Below, piece after piece: positions 1-8,611 of a stretch of 44,697 nt of DNA (positions are counted from its first letter, which is position 1; each line of letters opens with the position of its first letter). Position numbers and translations under genes: made by a program. The notes under the pieces were generated by a model. That model saw only the letters and a program-made list of their open reading frames with translations, was not told the origin of the DNA and did no database searches. The DNA comes from Allgaiera indica (GTDB lineage Bacteria; Pseudomonadota; Alphaproteobacteria; Rhodobacterales; Rhodobacteraceae). The stretch is taken from the NCBI RefSeq assembly GCF_900106675.1, contig NZ_FNOB01000029.1:1-44697 (forward strand), in the 5' to 3' direction.

Positions 1-1
1 C

Positions 2-100
2 ACGCGCCCCAGAAAAACGCTGGGCTGGCAAACACCGGCAGAGGCTCTCGACCGGCTGCTCAAACAGGATATGATAGAAGGTGTTGCGACGACCGCTTGA
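2..100 (+). pseudogene. IS30-family transposase, C-terminal remnant
   Basis: Frame 2 reads 32 residues and a stop at 98-100. It contains RPRKTLGWQTPAEALD and ends GVATTA, the usual C-terminus of IS30-family transposases (RPRKTLGWxTPAEAL...GVATT). The upstream part lies outside the window, so the gene may be intact there. The frame stops exactly where the IS3-type remnant begins, so two unrelated insertion sequences are joined. The assignment rests on this one conserved C-terminal motif. Confidence 0.7.
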
Positions 101-101
101 A

Positions 102-428
102 TCCGCCCAATACTGCTCCGTCGACTATCAGGCCGAGCTTCGAAAGCGCAGCATCCTGATCTCGATGAGCGGCAAGGGGAACTGCTACGACAACTCGATG
201 GCTTTACGTCGGGAAAACAGTCCATTGGACTGCTTTCTGATCCTCCTCACATTCTTCAAGACCATCAAGTCGGAGCTGATCTGGCCGGTCGCCTGGCAAA
301 CGCGCCAGCAAGCCAAAACCGCCATCGCCAGATACATCGACGGGTTCTATAACCCCGTCAGGCGGTACTCATCGCTCGGCTTCCTGAGCCCCATCGCATT
401 CGAGCGCAGGGCACGAGAAGCGAGCTAA
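102..428 (+). pseudogene. IS3-family transposase (OrfB), C-terminal remnant with internal insertion
   Basis: The reading frame begins abruptly at AQYCSVDYQAEL and continues with GKGNCYDNSM, FFKTIKSELIW, ARYIDGFYNPVRRYSSLG and SPIAFERRAREAS. This is the last third of an IS3-family DDE integrase core. The N-terminal two thirds are missing. Between NCYDNSM and TFFKTIKSE there are 16 extra codons (201-248) where relatives have two residues (VE or AE). That deletes the Glu that completes the DDE triad in this family, so the product should be inactive even apart from the truncation. An ATG-like GTG at 81 could start a chimeric 115-residue ORF, but it begins inside the IS30 remnant and is probably not a gene. 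Confidence 0.75.
213..237. repeat. 25-bp palindrome inserted in the IS3 transposase frame
   Basis: CAGTCCA (218-224) and TGGACTG (226-232) are perfect reverse complements around one T. The arms extend to 12 bp with one mismatch (GAAAA at 213-217 against CTTTC at 233-237). It lies within the 48-bp stretch 201-248 that is foreign to the transposase and keeps the frame open. This looks like a short palindromic element that entered the gene in frame; that reading is inference. Confidence 0.6.
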
Positions 429-433
429 ACGCT

Positions 434-457
434 CTCCACCAAAACCGGGCAAGTCCA
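434..457. repeat. Probable right terminal inverted repeat of the IS3-type element
   Basis: Just after the transposase stop the sequence reads CTCCACCAAAACCGGGCAAG and ends ...TCCA at 457. Read on the minus strand it begins TGGACTTGCCCGGTTTTGG, the form of an IS3-family end (5'-TG...CA-3'). The left end is not in the window, so the pair cannot be verified. Confidence 0.4.
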
Positions 458-483
458 TTCAAGACATGGCTAATTTTCTTGCA

Positions 484-702
484 TCATTTTCTGCAAAGGG
501 CCGGTCTGCGGGCCGCCCTTTCGCATGCCGCCGGCGGCGCGCGCCTGGCCGTGCCGAGCAGATGGCGCAGATCCTCGCGCGTCAGCCCGATATCCTCGAT
601 CAGCCGGTCATCGGTGCGGCTCAGAAGAAAGGACATCGACCGGCGCCGGGCATGGAGCGCCAGCCAGCGCGCCAGCAGCACACGGGGGAAACGGAAAAGC
701 AT
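484..702 (-). CDS. DUF1127 (YjiS-like) small protein
   Basis: A 72-residue basic protein. A short hydrophobic/basic N-terminus (MLFRFPRVLLARWLALHARR) is followed by the DUF1127 core DDRLIEDIGLTREDLRHLLG. Short DUF1127 proteins are common in Rhodobacteraceae; some have been linked to phosphate and carbon metabolism or RNA turnover, but nothing here indicates a specific role. I chose the ATG at 702 because AAGG lies about 6 bases upstream. An upstream in-frame ATG pair at 753 would add 17 residues unlike the family and has no clear ribosome binding site. It is divergent from the LysR gene, with a short shared upstream region. Confidence 0.7.
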   Translation of the reverse strand: MLFRFPRVLLARWLALHARRRSMSFLLSRTDDRLIEDIGLTREDLRHLLGTARRAPPAACERAARRPALCRK

Positions 703-789
703 GGCAACCTTCGGGGTGGACCGAGGGCAGTTTCCGCCCCATGCTGTCATCATACAAGAGAATAGTTCTTATGTTGGATATCTACTGAA

Positions 790-801
790 TTGATAGGTCA
801 A
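790..801. promoter_or_regulatory. Short palindrome upstream of the LysR gene (possible operator)
   Basis: TTGATAGGTCAA is a TTGA-N4-TCAA palindrome ending 7 bases before the LysR ATG. An AGAA-TAG-TTCT dyad lies about 30 bases further upstream. LysR regulators often bind the divergent region next to their own gene, but the dyads are short and the assignment is speculative. Confidence 0.25.
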
Positions 802-808
802 GACACCG

Positions 809-1681
809 ATGCTCGACAGTGATCTGATGCGTGGCTTTCTGGCGGTGGCCGAAGCAGGCAGCGTCACCCGTGGCGCGGCGCGGCTGGGGCGGACGCAATC
901 GGCCGTCAGCATGCAGATCCGCCGGCTGGAAGAGGTGCTGGGCCAGCCATTGTTCGAGCGCCTGCCGCGCGGGGTGGTGCTGACCGAGCGCGGCGCGCAG
1001 CTTCTGCCCTATGCGCGGCGGGTGGTCGATCTGCTGGCCGAGGCAGGCCAGGCGCTGCGCGAACGCCCGCTTGCCGGCCCCGTGCGCGTGGGGATCCCTG
1101 AAGAATACAGCGAACGTCTGCTGCCCGCGGCGCTGGCGGCTTTCGCGGCGCGTCATCCCGGTGTCGAGGTGAGCGTGCGGGTCGATTATTCCGCGCCGCA
1201 GCTTGCCGCGCTGGCCGACGGCGCGATCGATCTGGCGGTGACCTTCGCCTCGGGGCAAGAGGGACCCGGAGAGGTGCTGGGGGTCGATCCGACGGTCTGG
1301 GTGACTTCGGCGGTGCATGGCCAGCATCTGCGCCGGCCGCTGCCGATCGCGGCGTTCTTCCGGTCGGACTGGTGCCGGGATTACGCCGAAGGCTCGTTGC
1401 GGCGCCAGGGGATCCGCTACCGCGTGGCTTGGGAATGCGACACGGCTGGCGGGATGGAGCAGGCGGTGCGGGCCGGTCTTGCCGTGGCGCCCCTGGCGCG
1501 GTCGGCGCTGCCCGAGGGCTGCCGGGAACTGACCGCCGAGGACGGATTTCCGCCGATCGACGCCACCGCGATCGTCTTGCATCGCGCCCCCGGAGGCGGC
1601 GCATCCGAGGCGGTCGCCGGCATGGCCGAGATGCTGCGCGCGGCCTTTCGCCCGCTGACCGCGCAGGGGGGCACGGCATGA
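809..1681 (+). CDS. LysR-family transcriptional regulator
   Basis: A 290-residue protein, normal length for the family. The N-terminal winged helix-turn-helix is clear (FLAVAEAGSVTRGAARL, then TQSAVSMQIRRLEEVLGQPL and LFERLPRGVVLTERG, residues about 9-65). The rest is a substrate-binding-like effector domain (from about residue 90, GPVRVGIPEEYSERLLPAAL). The stop overlaps the start of ogt (ATGA), so the two are probably cotranscribed. The divergent DUF1127 gene is the other candidate target. The effector cannot be read from the sequence. Confidence 0.9.
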   Translation: MLDSDLMRGFLAVAEAGSVTRGAARLGRTQSAVSMQIRRLEEVLGQPLFERLPRGVVLTERGAQLLPYARRVVDLLAEAGQALRERPLAGPVRVGIPEEYSERLLPAALAAFAARHPGVEVSVRVDYSAPQLAALADGAIDLAVTFASGQEGPGEVLGVDPTVWVTSAVHGQHLRRPLPIAAFFRSDWCRDYAEGSLRRQGIRYRVAWECDTAGGMEQAVRAGLAVAPLARSALPEGCRELTAEDGFPPIDATAIVLHRAPGGGASEAVAGMAEMLRAAFRPLTAQGGTA

Positions 1682-2178
1682 GCTTCGCGGCGATGATCGG
1701 CACGCCCACGGGCGCGGTGGAACTGCATGCGGACGGCGGCGCGATCACCGGGTTGCGCTGGGTCGCGGCGGGGATTTCGGCACGCCCCGGAACCGGGGCG
1801 GAGGCCGACGCGACGGCGGGGGCGGAGGCCCGGCTGCTGGCCGAGGCCGGGCGCCAGCTGGGGCAGTATTTCACTGGCGCGCGGCAGGTGTTCGATCTGC
1901 CGCTGGCGCCGCGCGGCAACTCCTTTCAGCAGCGCTTCTATGCCGTGTTGTGCGCGATCCCCCACGGTAGGACACGCAGCTATGGCGAGATCGCGAAGGA
2001 AATGGGGGTCAGCGCCCAGGCCATCGGCCAGGCCTGCGGCGCCAATCCGATCCCGATCCTGATCCCCTGCCACCGGGTGCTGGGCGCACGGGGCCTGGGC
2101 GGCTTCTCGGGCGGGGTCGGCGTCGAGACGAAAGTGGCGCTGTTGCGGCTGGAAGGCGCCGCGGGTCTGCTGATTTAG
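1678..2178 (+). CDS. ogt: Methylated-DNA--protein-cysteine methyltransferase
   Basis: A 166-residue suicide repair enzyme that transfers the alkyl group of O6-alkylguanine to its own cysteine. The active-site motif [17 protein letters not shown] has Cys131 as acceptor. The preceding helix-turn-helix region ([19 protein letters not shown]) contains the conserved residues that bind DNA and flip the base. The start ATG at 1678 overlaps the LysR stop (ATGA), and the N-terminal [21 protein letters not shown] fits the beta-rich N-domain of Ogt. There is no Ada regulatory domain. Pairing with a LysR gene suggests cotranscription; a functional link is not shown. Confidence 0.9.
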   Translation: MSFAAMIGTPTGAVELHADGGAITGLRWVAAGISARPGTGAEADATAGAEARLLAEAGRQLGQYFTGARQVFDLPLAPRGNSFQQRFYAVLCAIPHGRTRSYGEIAKEMGVSAQAIGQACGANPIPILIPCHRVLGARGLGGFSGGVGVETKVALLRLEGAAGLLI

Positions 2179-2266
2179 GCCGCCCCCCCGCGCGCGCTGC
2201 GCAGGCGGCTTGCCTGCGCCCCTTCGGCCCGCTAGGAACGCGGGCAAGCCACTCCAGAGGTTCCCG

Positions 2267-3601
2267 ATGCGTCTGTCTCGCTACTTCCTGCCCGTCCTCA
2301 AGGAAAACCCCGCCGACGCCCAGATCGTCAGCCACCGCTACATGCTGCGCGCCGGCATGATCAAGCAACAGCAGGCCGGTATCTATTCGTGGCTGCCGCT
2401 GGGCCTGCGGGTGCTGCGCAACATCGAACGCATCGTGCATGAGGAACAGCAGCGCGCCGGCCATATCCCGGTGCTGATGCCCACCATGCAGCCCGCCGAC
2501 CTGTGGCGCGAATCCGGGCGCTATGACGCCTATGGCCCCGAGATGCTGCGCATCCGGGACCGGCACGACCGCGACATGCTGTTCGGGCCCACGAACGAAG
2601 AAATGATCACCGACATCTTCCGCGCCCATGTCGAAAGCTACAAGCAGCTGCCGATGACGCTGTATCAGATCCAGTGGAAATTCCGCGACGAGGTCCGCCC
2701 CCGGTTCGGCGTGATGCGCGGGCGCGAGTTCCTGATGAAGGACGGCTACAATTTCGACCTCAGCTACGAGGACGCGATGCATGCCTACAACCGCCACATG
2801 GTCAGCTACCTGCGCACCTATGAACGCATGGGCCTGCAGGCGATCCCGATGCGCGCCGACAGCGGCCCGATCGGCGGCGACGACACGCATGAATTCCTGG
2901 TGCTCGCCTCGACGGGTGAATCGGAGGTGTTCTACGACGCGGCCATCACCGATCTGAAGTTCGGCGACCGCGAGGTCGATTTCCAGGACCGCGCGGCCCT
3001 GGCGAAGATCGTCGAGGAATGGACCACCCCCTACGCCCGCACCGACGAGACCCACGATGTCGCCCTGTTCCACAAGATCCCGGCGGAACGGCAGAAGACC
3101 AGCCGCGGGATCGAGGTGGGGCAGATCTTCTACTTCGGCACCAAGTATTCGGAACCGATGGGCGCCAAGGTCAACACCCCCGACGGCGAGGTCGCGGTGC
3201 ATATGGGCAGCCATGGCATCGGCGTCTCGCGTCTGGTCGGCGCAATCATCGAGGCCAGCCACGACGACCGCGGCATCATCTGGCCCGAGGGCGTGACCCC
3301 CTTCCATTGCGGCATCGTCAACCTCAAGCAGGGCGACACCGCCACCGACGCGGCCTGCGAGGCACTTTATGCGGGGCTGCGGAAGAAGGGCCTGGATCCG
3401 CTCTATGACGACACCGAGGAACGGGCGGGTGCGAAATTCGCCACCATGGATCTGATCGGACTGCCCTGGCGCATCACCGTCGGGCCGCGCGGCCTGAAGG
3501 AAGGCAAGGTCGAACTGACCCGCCGCGCGACCGGCGACAGCGAAGAGTTGAGCCCCGACGCCGCCGTCGCGCGGCTGGCCGAGATCTACGCGGGGTTCTG
3601 A
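2267..3601 (+). CDS. proS: Prolyl-tRNA synthetase (short alphaproteobacterial type)
   Basis: A 444-residue class II aminoacyl-tRNA synthetase that charges tRNA-Pro. Motif 1 ([20 protein letters not shown]), motif 2 ([21 protein letters not shown]) and motif 3 ([17 protein letters not shown]) are all present, followed by the anticodon-binding domain (from about residue 345). The protein lacks the roughly 180-residue cis-editing insertion of the E. coli enzyme, as is usual in alphaproteobacteria. The start at 2267 is preceded by GAGG 7 bases upstream; an ATG at 2210 would add unrelated residues. lolC/E follows in the same direction after 254 bp that contain a strong hairpin. Confidence 0.95.
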   Translation: MRLSRYFLPVLKENPADAQIVSHRYMLRAGMIKQQQAGIYSWLPLGLRVLRNIERIVHEEQQRAGHIPVLMPTMQPADLWRESGRYDAYGPEMLRIRDRHDRDMLFGPTNEEMITDIFRAHVESYKQLPMTLYQIQWKFRDEVRPRFGVMRGREFLMKDGYNFDLSYEDAMHAYNRHMVSYLRTYERMGLQAIPMRADSGPIGGDDTHEFLVLASTGESEVFYDAAITDLKFGDREVDFQDRAALAKIVEEWTTPYARTDETHDVALFHKIPAERQKTSRGIEVGQIFYFGTKYSEPMGAKVNTPDGEVAVHMGSHGIGVSRLVGAIIEASHDDRGIIWPEGVTPFHCGIVNLKQGDTATDAACEALYAGLRKKGLDPLYDDTEERAGAKFATMDLIGLPWRITVGPRGLKEGKVELTRRATGDSEELSPDAAVARLAEIYAGF

Positions 3602-3751
3602 CCACGCCCCGGCCGGCCGCCGCGCGCATGGGGCCGCGCGGCCAAGATGGCAGGGAACCGGCGGGCGGGGCCTTTGCGTTGTCACGCCGGATCCGCGGGG
3701 GGCCGGGCCTGCCGGCCCGGGGGGCTGGCGCCGCTGTCCCCGTTGTGCTTT

Positions 3752-3787
3752 GAAGCCCCGGCCGGGGGCAATGTCCGGCGGGGCTTC
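3752..3787 (+). terminator. Hairpin between proS and lolC/E, possible terminator
   Basis: GAAGCCCC (3752-3759) pairs with GGGGCTTC (3780-3787), and GCCGG (3761-3765) with CCGGC (3775-3779). One G is bulged and the loop is 9 bases. It is followed by TCTTGG, not a T-run, so Rho-independent termination is uncertain. The rest of the 3602-3855 gap shows another GC hairpin (CCGGGCC/GGCCCGG, about 3705-3722) and no credible gene. Confidence 0.4.
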
Positions 3788-3855
3788 TCTTGGCCCCATC
3801 GACAGGATAGACGGGGCGGACCCGACGCCCGAGGTACAGAGGTACAGGAGCAGCC

Positions 3856-5142
3856 GTGGCCAACCGAACCCGCCCCTTCGCCGCCTTTGAATGGATGATC
3901 GCCTGGCGCTACCTGCGCGCCCGCCGCGCCGAGGGCGGGGTCAGCGTAATGACCTGGATCAGCCTGATCGGCATCACGCTGGCGGTTTTTGCCCTGGTCG
4001 CGACGCTGGCGGTGCGCTCGGGGTATCGTGCGCAATTCGTCGATACCATCCTGGGCGCCAACGCCCATGTCGCGGTCTTTCCCGTGGTACACGAAGGGCC
4101 CGAGGGCCGGCTGGTGCGCGAGATCACCGATTACGAAGCCATGGCCCGGCGCATCGCCAAGGTGCCGGGGGTGACCTCGACCTCGCCCCTGATCTACGGG
4201 CAGGTCATGGCCGCCGCGAACGGGCGCAACACCGGGGTGCAGGTCTACGGGATCCACTTCGACGATCTCAAGAAGATCCCGCTGATCGACCATCCGCAGA
4301 AACACATGGGCGATCTGGCGAACTTCCCCAAGGGAATCGCGATCGGATCGGGCATCGCGCAGGATCTGGGGCTGGTACCCGGCGACACGGTCAAGCTGAT
4401 CTCGCCCGAGGGCGCCAAGACACCCTTCGGCGTGACCCCGCGCGTCAATGCCTACAAGGTGGAATACATCTTCACCGCCGGGCGCTACGACATCGACCAG
4501 ACGCGGATCTACATGCCGTTCAAGATGGCGCAGGACTTCTTCAACCGCGACGGCGTGGCCGACCAGATCGAGGTGATGGTCAAACATCCCGAACAGGTCG
4601 CGCAGATGGAACCCGCGATCCGCAAGGCGGCGGTGGAGCCGGTCCAGCTTTGGACCTGGAAGGACAGTTCCGGCGCCTTCCTCAAGGCGCTGACGGTCGA
4701 GGACAACGTGATGTTCGTGATCCTGTCGATCCTGGTGCTGATCGCCTCTATGAACATCGTGTCGGGGCTGATCATGCTGGTCAAGAACAAGGGCCGCGAC
4801 ATCGGCATCCTGCGCACCATGGGGCTGACCGAGGGGTCTGTCCTGCGGGTGTTCTTCATCTGCGGCGCCTCGACCGGCATCGCGGGCACGGCTTTGGGGG
4901 TGATCCTGGGCTGCCTGTTCGCGATCTACATCAACCCGATCTTCTCTTTGGTGAATTACGTCGCCGGCGGCGGCGTCTGGAACCCCGAGATCTATGGCCT
5001 CTATCAGCTTCCGGCAAAGCTGGAGTGGCCCGATGTGGTGAAGGCGGCCTCGCTGTCGCTGTCGCTGTCGTTCATCATCACGATCTTTCCCGCCCGGCGC
5101 GCGGCGCGGATGAACCCGGTGGAGGCGCTGCGCTATGAATGA
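3856..5142 (+). CDS. lolC: Lipoprotein-releasing ABC transporter permease (LolC/LolE type)
   Basis: A 428-residue inner-membrane subunit of the Lol system, which extracts outer-membrane lipoproteins from the inner membrane and passes them to LolA. It begins with [14 protein letters not shown], typical of LolC/E, followed by TM1 (about residues 30-55), a large periplasmic domain, and three C-terminal TMs (about 290-315, 335-365, 385-410). It ends with [16 protein letters not shown], the FtsX-type tail. The GTG start at 3856 has AGGAG 5 bases upstream. As in many alphaproteobacteria, a single permease next to lolD probably serves as both LolC and LolE; which name fits better is not decidable here. 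It overlaps lolD by 8 bp. Confidence 0.9.
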   Translation: MANRTRPFAAFEWMIAWRYLRARRAEGGVSVMTWISLIGITLAVFALVATLAVRSGYRAQFVDTILGANAHVAVFPVVHEGPEGRLVREITDYEAMARRIAKVPGVTSTSPLIYGQVMAAANGRNTGVQVYGIHFDDLKKIPLIDHPQKHMGDLANFPKGIAIGSGIAQDLGLVPGDTVKLISPEGAKTPFGVTPRVNAYKVEYIFTAGRYDIDQTRIYMPFKMAQDFFNRDGVADQIEVMVKHPEQVAQMEPAIRKAAVEPVQLWTWKDSSGAFLKALTVEDNVMFVILSILVLIASMNIVSGLIMLVKNKGRDIGILRTMGLTEGSVLRVFFICGASTGIAGTALGVILGCLFAIYINPIFSLVNYVAGGGVWNPEIYGLYQLPAKLEWPDVVKAASLSLSLSFIITIFPARRAARMNPVEALRYE

Positions 5143-5815
5143 GGTCGTGCTGGAACTCGACGCGATCGAGAAGACCTACAACAAGGGCACCCCGGGCGAG
5201 GTGGCGGTGCTGCGCGGCGCCTCGCTGCGGCTGCGGCGGGGCGAGGTGGTGGCGATGGTCGCGCCCTCGGGCGCCGGCAAGTCGACGCTGCTGCATATCG
5301 CGGGGCTTCTGGACACGCCCGACGCGGGCGCGGTGCGGATCGGCGGGCGCGACATGACCAGCCTGGGCGACCGTGGCCGCACCGAGGTGCGCCGGGCCGA
5401 GGTGGGCTTTATCTACCAGTTCCACCACCTGCTGCCGGAATTCAGCGCGCTGGAAAACATCGTGCTGCCGCAGTTGGCCAATGGCGCGGGCCGCGCCGCC
5501 GCCGAGACCCGCGCGCGCGAATTGCTGGACACCGTGGGCGTTCTGCCGCGCGCCGATCACCGCCCCGCCGCCCTGTCAGGGGGCGAGCAGCAGCGCGTGG
5601 CCTTCTGCCGGGCGCTGGCCAATGCGCCGGCGCTTCTGCTGGCGGACGAGCCGACGGGGAACCTTGACCCCGACACCTCGGATCAGGTGTTCGGCGCGCT
5701 GATGGCGCTGGTGCGCGGCACCGGCCTGGCCGCGCTGATCGCCACCCACAACATGGAACTGGCCGCCCGGATGGACCGCGTGTTGCGCCTCGACACGGGC
5801 CGGATCGAGGGCTAG
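5135..5815 (+). CDS. lolD: Lipoprotein-releasing ABC transporter ATPase LolD
   Basis: A 226-residue ATPase that powers lipoprotein release. It has Walker [10 protein letters not shown] (residues 43-51), the LolD-characteristic Q-loop region [10 protein letters not shown] (about 94-103), signature LSGGEQQR (147-154), Walker B LLLADEP (167-173) and an H-loop histidine (THN). The first Walker A residue is Ala where Gly is usual; this position often tolerates small residues, so activity is expected. The start overlaps the permease stop by 8 bp, so the two are translationally coupled. Confidence 0.93.
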   Translation: MNEVVLELDAIEKTYNKGTPGEVAVLRGASLRLRRGEVVAMVAPSGAGKSTLLHIAGLLDTPDAGAVRIGGRDMTSLGDRGRTEVRRAEVGFIYQFHHLLPEFSALENIVLPQLANGAGRAAAETRARELLDTVGVLPRADHRPAALSGGEQQRVAFCRALANAPALLLADEPTGNLDPDTSDQVFGALMALVRGTGLAALIATHNMELAARMDRVLRLDTGRIEG

Positions 5816-6001
5816 GGCACAGCCCGAGCAACGCGCGCGCCTGCCCATGGGTTGCGCACCCGGCACCGTGGGCGGCGCCATTCAAGGCGGCAGGTACCGC
5901 GCGAGACCGGCCGCGCGATCGGTCCTTTCGAAGCGCTCGCCCATCGGGCCAGACAGGCGCGCACCCCGCGCCTGAGGGCGCCTACCGGGCGTTCGCGGCT
6001 T

Positions 6002-6022
6002 GGGGGGGCTCACAGCCCCCCC
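6002..6022. terminator. G/C hairpin downstream of lolD and of the PBP gene
   Basis: GGGGGGGCT (6002-6010), loop CAC, AGCCCCCCC (6014-6022) is a perfect 9-bp stem followed by more C. It lies between the convergent lolD and PBP genes and could terminate either. No T-run follows. Its G-run/C-run form resembles the first half of the dispersed repeat described below, without the GTATTT and CAAGATGAAG parts. The rest of 5816-6037 holds nothing recognisable. Confidence 0.4.
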
Positions 6023-6037
6023 CCCCGGGCAGCCACC

Positions 6038-8293
6038 TTAACGCCGGTTCCCGCCAAACAGCCGCGACACGTCGCTGAGGATCTTCTGCGCAATATTGCC
6101 GCCGCGATCCTCGCCCGCGTTGCCGCCGACGCCGGCATTGCCGTTGGCATCCACCTTCGGCGGCAATCGCGGGGTGGGTTCGGCCATCGGCAGCGGGATG
6201 ACGGGCGCGTTCTTTTCCTTGTCGATCTTCATCATGATCGCGTGCCAGATCTCGGCCGGAAGGGTGCCGCCGGTGTAATGCCCACGCATCGGGGAATTGT
6301 CGTCATTCCCGATCCAGATCCCGGCCACATAGTTCGACGTGAAGCCGATGAACCAGGCGTCGCGCTCGTTCTGCGAGGTGCCGGTCTTGCCCGCGGCTTC
6401 CCGGTCGGGCAGCTTGGCGTTACGGCCGGTGCCGCTTTCGACGACCTGATTCATCATGTAGATCAGCGATTTGGCCGCGTCGGGCTTGATCACCTGCTGG
6501 CCCGCCCCGCCCGTCTGTCCCATCAGCGGCGTGTTGTCGCCGCGCAGGCTGAGCGAAACCATGCCATAGGGCTTCACCGCCTGGCCGAGGTTCAGGATCC
6601 CCGCATAGGCGCCCGTCATGTCCAGCAGCGTCGCGTTCGACACCCCCAGCGCGACCGCGGGCCCCTGGGCCAGTTCGGTGGTCAGGCCCAGCTCTTTCGC
6701 GACCTCGCGCACCTTGTCCAGCCCGACCGCGATCGCCACCCGCACCGCCGGCACGTTCAGCGATTTCTTCAGCGCCGTGGTCAGCGTCACCAGGCCCTCG
6801 TAATTGCGCTCGTAATTCTTCGGCGACCAGGGCGGAGACCCCGGGCGATGCACCGTCAGCGGCGTGTCCTCGACATAATCCGCCGGCGAATAGCCCTCAT
6901 CCATCGCCACGGCATAGACGAAGGGCTTGAAGGCCGATCCGGTCTGCCGTTCAGCCTGGACCGCGCGGTTGAAGCCGCCGGGCGGCTCGACCTTTCGCCC
7001 GCCGACCATGGCCCGCACCGCCCCGTCGGGGGACATAACCACGACGGCGACCTGAACCTTGGAACCCTTCTTCAGCTTCTTGTCCAGAACCTCGGACACC
7101 GCGCTTTCGGCCGCCTTCTGGATCTGCGGATCCATCGTCGTCTTGATAGTCACGTCCTCGGTGGTCTGCGACGACAGGAAGCTGGGCAGGCTGTCCATCA
7201 CCCAATCGGCGAAATATCCGCCCGCCCGGCTTTCGGCGGCGGTCGACAAGGTCGCGGGATGGGCCTTGGCCTGGGCCTCCTGGGCCAGCGTCAGATAGCC
7301 CTGCTGGGTCATCAGGTCGAGCACCACATCGGCCCGTTCCTGCGCCCGCTTGAGGTGGCTGGTCGGCGCGTAATAGGACGGCGCCTTCAGCAGCCCCGCC
7401 AGCATCGCCGCCTGCGCCGGGTCCAATTTCTTCGCGGAAATCCCGAAATAGCGCTGCGAGGCAGCCTCGAAACCGCTGGCGCCGGCGCCCAGATAGGCGC
7501 GGTTGAGGTAGATCGTCAGGATCTGGTCCTTGGTGTATTTCCATTCCAGCGCGAAGGAATAGGGCACCTCCTGGATCTTGCGCCAGATGGTCGAGCGGCG
7601 GCAATCGTCCTGATAGGCCTTCTCGTTCTTCCATTTCGACGGATCGAACGGCTGGCCCAGGCACAGCAGCTTGGAGACCTGCTGGGTGATGGTCGATCCG
7701 CCATGGCCCTCGAACGGGCCGCGCCCGTCACGGATGTTGATCAGCATCGCGCCCAGGATGCCGCGCGGCGAAATGCCGAAATCATGCCAGAAGCGCTTGT
7801 CCTCGGTCGCCACCACCGCGTCGCGCAGATAGGGCGAGACGTTCTTGGCCGAGATCTGATCATAGGTCAGGCCGCGCCAGGCGAAGGTGTTGCCCTGGTC
7901 GTCGATCATGGTCACCGACCCGCGCGAACGCCCGTCAAGCAGCTTCTGCGCCGGCGGCAGCTTGACCACATAGTATGCCGTGGCCAGCGCGATCACGATC
8001 GCCACCACCACGCCCAGCCGCCAGCCGATCGCCCAGATCCCGCGCAGGATCGCGCGGATCAGCCGTACCGGCACCATCAGGATGCCGCCACCACGACCAC
8101 CCCCGCCCGAAGGCCGCCGCGGTGGCCGCCGGCGCGGCGGCTTCGATCCGCCGCCTGCGCCGCCGCCTCCGCCTCCGCCGCCGCGGCGCGGTGCGGTCTT
8201 GGTGCCGCGTCTGGGCGTGGATGTGGGGCCGCGTTTCTGCGCGACGGGGCGCCGCTCAGCCACCAGGGGTGGGCGATTGGAAGTTGCGCTCAT
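6038..8293 (-). CDS. Class A penicillin-binding protein (bifunctional PBP1A-type)
   Basis: A 751-residue inner-membrane enzyme that polymerises glycan strands and cross-links peptides. In order: a low-complexity cytoplasmic tail (residues 1-72, with a Gly run at 38-49 and PPRRRPPRRPS), one TM (about 92-110), and a glycosyltransferase-51 domain with ATEDKRFW (Glu164) and GGSTITQQ (198-205). The transpeptidase domain has SAFK (Ser453-Lys456), SLN (511-513) and KTG (636-638). All catalytic motifs are intact. It ends with a Pro/Gly/Asn-rich tail. The start at 8293 has AGG upstream. The Arg/Gly/Pro-rich tail is longer than in E. coli PBP1A, and similar basic tails occur in alphaproteobacterial homologues. 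Confidence 0.93.
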   Translation of the reverse strand: MSATSNRPPLVAERRPVAQKRGPTSTPRRGTKTAPRRGGGGGGGGAGGGSKPPRRRPPRRPSGGGGRGGGILMVPVRLIRAILRGIWAIGWRLGVVVAIVIALATAYYVVKLPPAQKLLDGRSRGSVTMIDDQGNTFAWRGLTYDQISAKNVSPYLRDAVVATEDKRFWHDFGISPRGILGAMLINIRDGRGPFEGHGGSTITQQVSKLLCLGQPFDPSKWKNEKAYQDDCRRSTIWRKIQEVPYSFALEWKYTKDQILTIYLNRAYLGAGASGFEAASQRYFGISAKKLDPAQAAMLAGLLKAPSYYAPTSHLKRAQERADVVLDLMTQQGYLTLAQEAQAKAHPATLSTAAESRAGGYFADWVMDSLPSFLSSQTTEDVTIKTTMDPQIQKAAESAVSEVLDKKLKKGSKVQVAVVVMSPDGAVRAMVGGRKVEPPGGFNRAVQAERQTGSAFKPFVYAVAMDEGYSPADYVEDTPLTVHRPGSPPWSPKNYERNYEGLVTLTTALKKSLNVPAVRVAIAVGLDKVREVAKELGLTTELAQGPAVALGVSNATLLDMTGAYAGILNLGQAVKPYGMVSLSLRGDNTPLMGQTGGAGQQVIKPDAAKSLIYMMNQVVESGTGRNAKLPDREAAGKTGTSQNERDAWFIGFTSNYVAGIWIGNDDNSPMRGHYTGGTLPAEIWHAIMMKIDKEKNAPVIPLPMAEPTPRLPPKVDANGNAGVGGNAGEDRGGNIAQKILSDVSRLFGGNRR

Positions 8294-8464
8294 GTTCTGA
8301 CCTGCCTGATCGCACAGCCGGGGGCCGCGCCTTGATCCTGTTCACTGCTCCGGGATCTTGGGACCCCCTTGGCGCCAATTTACCCCGCCATGTCCGGAAA
8401 GCGAAGACTCGACCAGTCCCGCAGGCGATTCATTTTCGCCCAAAAAACGTACATCTCATCATAT

Positions 8465-8485
8465 TTGTGCAAAAATTGTGCAAAA
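8465..8485. promoter_or_regulatory. Tandem TTGTGCAAAA direct repeat upstream of glnK
   Basis: TTGTGCAAAA occurs at 8465-8474 and again at 8476-8485, an 11-bp period, so both copies face the same side of the helix. TGCA-N7-TGCA inside it also gives partial dyad symmetry, loosely like NtrC sites (TGCAC-N5/7-GTGCA). It lies in an AT-rich patch about 130 bases before glnK, inside the 318-bp gene-free stretch 8294-8611. Confidence 0.4.
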
Positions 8486-8499
8486 CCAGCAACCTGATC

Positions 8500-8515
8500 C
8501 GGCACAGCGAGTGCT
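8500..8515 (+). promoter_or_regulatory. Candidate sigma-54 promoter for glnK-amtB
   Basis: CGGCAC at 8500-8505, then 5 bases, then GTGC at 8511-8514 matches TGGCAC-N5-TTGC with GG at 8501 and GC at 8513, the invariant 12-bp spacing. A start about 12 bases downstream would give a leader of roughly 85 bases. A sigma-54/NtrC promoter is usual for glnK-amtB in many proteobacteria, although Rhodobacter capsulatus uses an unusual sigma-70/NtrC arrangement, so this stays a candidate. Apart from this and the direct repeat, 8294-8611 shows no gene. Confidence 0.35.
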
Positions 8516-8611
8516 CTTCGGCTTGTTCCACCGCTGCGAAAGCGGCCTTCTTTCGGCGTGGGCTTCCTCTGGCAAGCTGCCAACCGCCAAAAACCGGAAG
8601 GGAAAACGACA

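Noticed and set aside
81-428. Intact 115-residue gene at the left edge
   Set aside because: It begins within the IS30 remnant, lacks two thirds of the IS3 transposase and has lost the catalytic Glu.
2009-3799. 596-codon minus-strand frame across proS
   Set aside because: proS is complete on the plus strand with its motifs; the antisense product lacks any domain and spans an intergenic hairpin.
5852-8335. 827-codon plus-strand frame opposite the PBP gene
   Set aside because: The minus strand shows every GT51 and transpeptidase motif. The plus-strand product is Arg/His/Gln-rich with no recognisable domain, the usual mirror of GC-rich coding DNA.
8294-8611. Small gene upstream of glnK
   Set aside because: The in-frame extension from 8558 is not conserved in P-II proteins and the stretch looks like promoter DNA.
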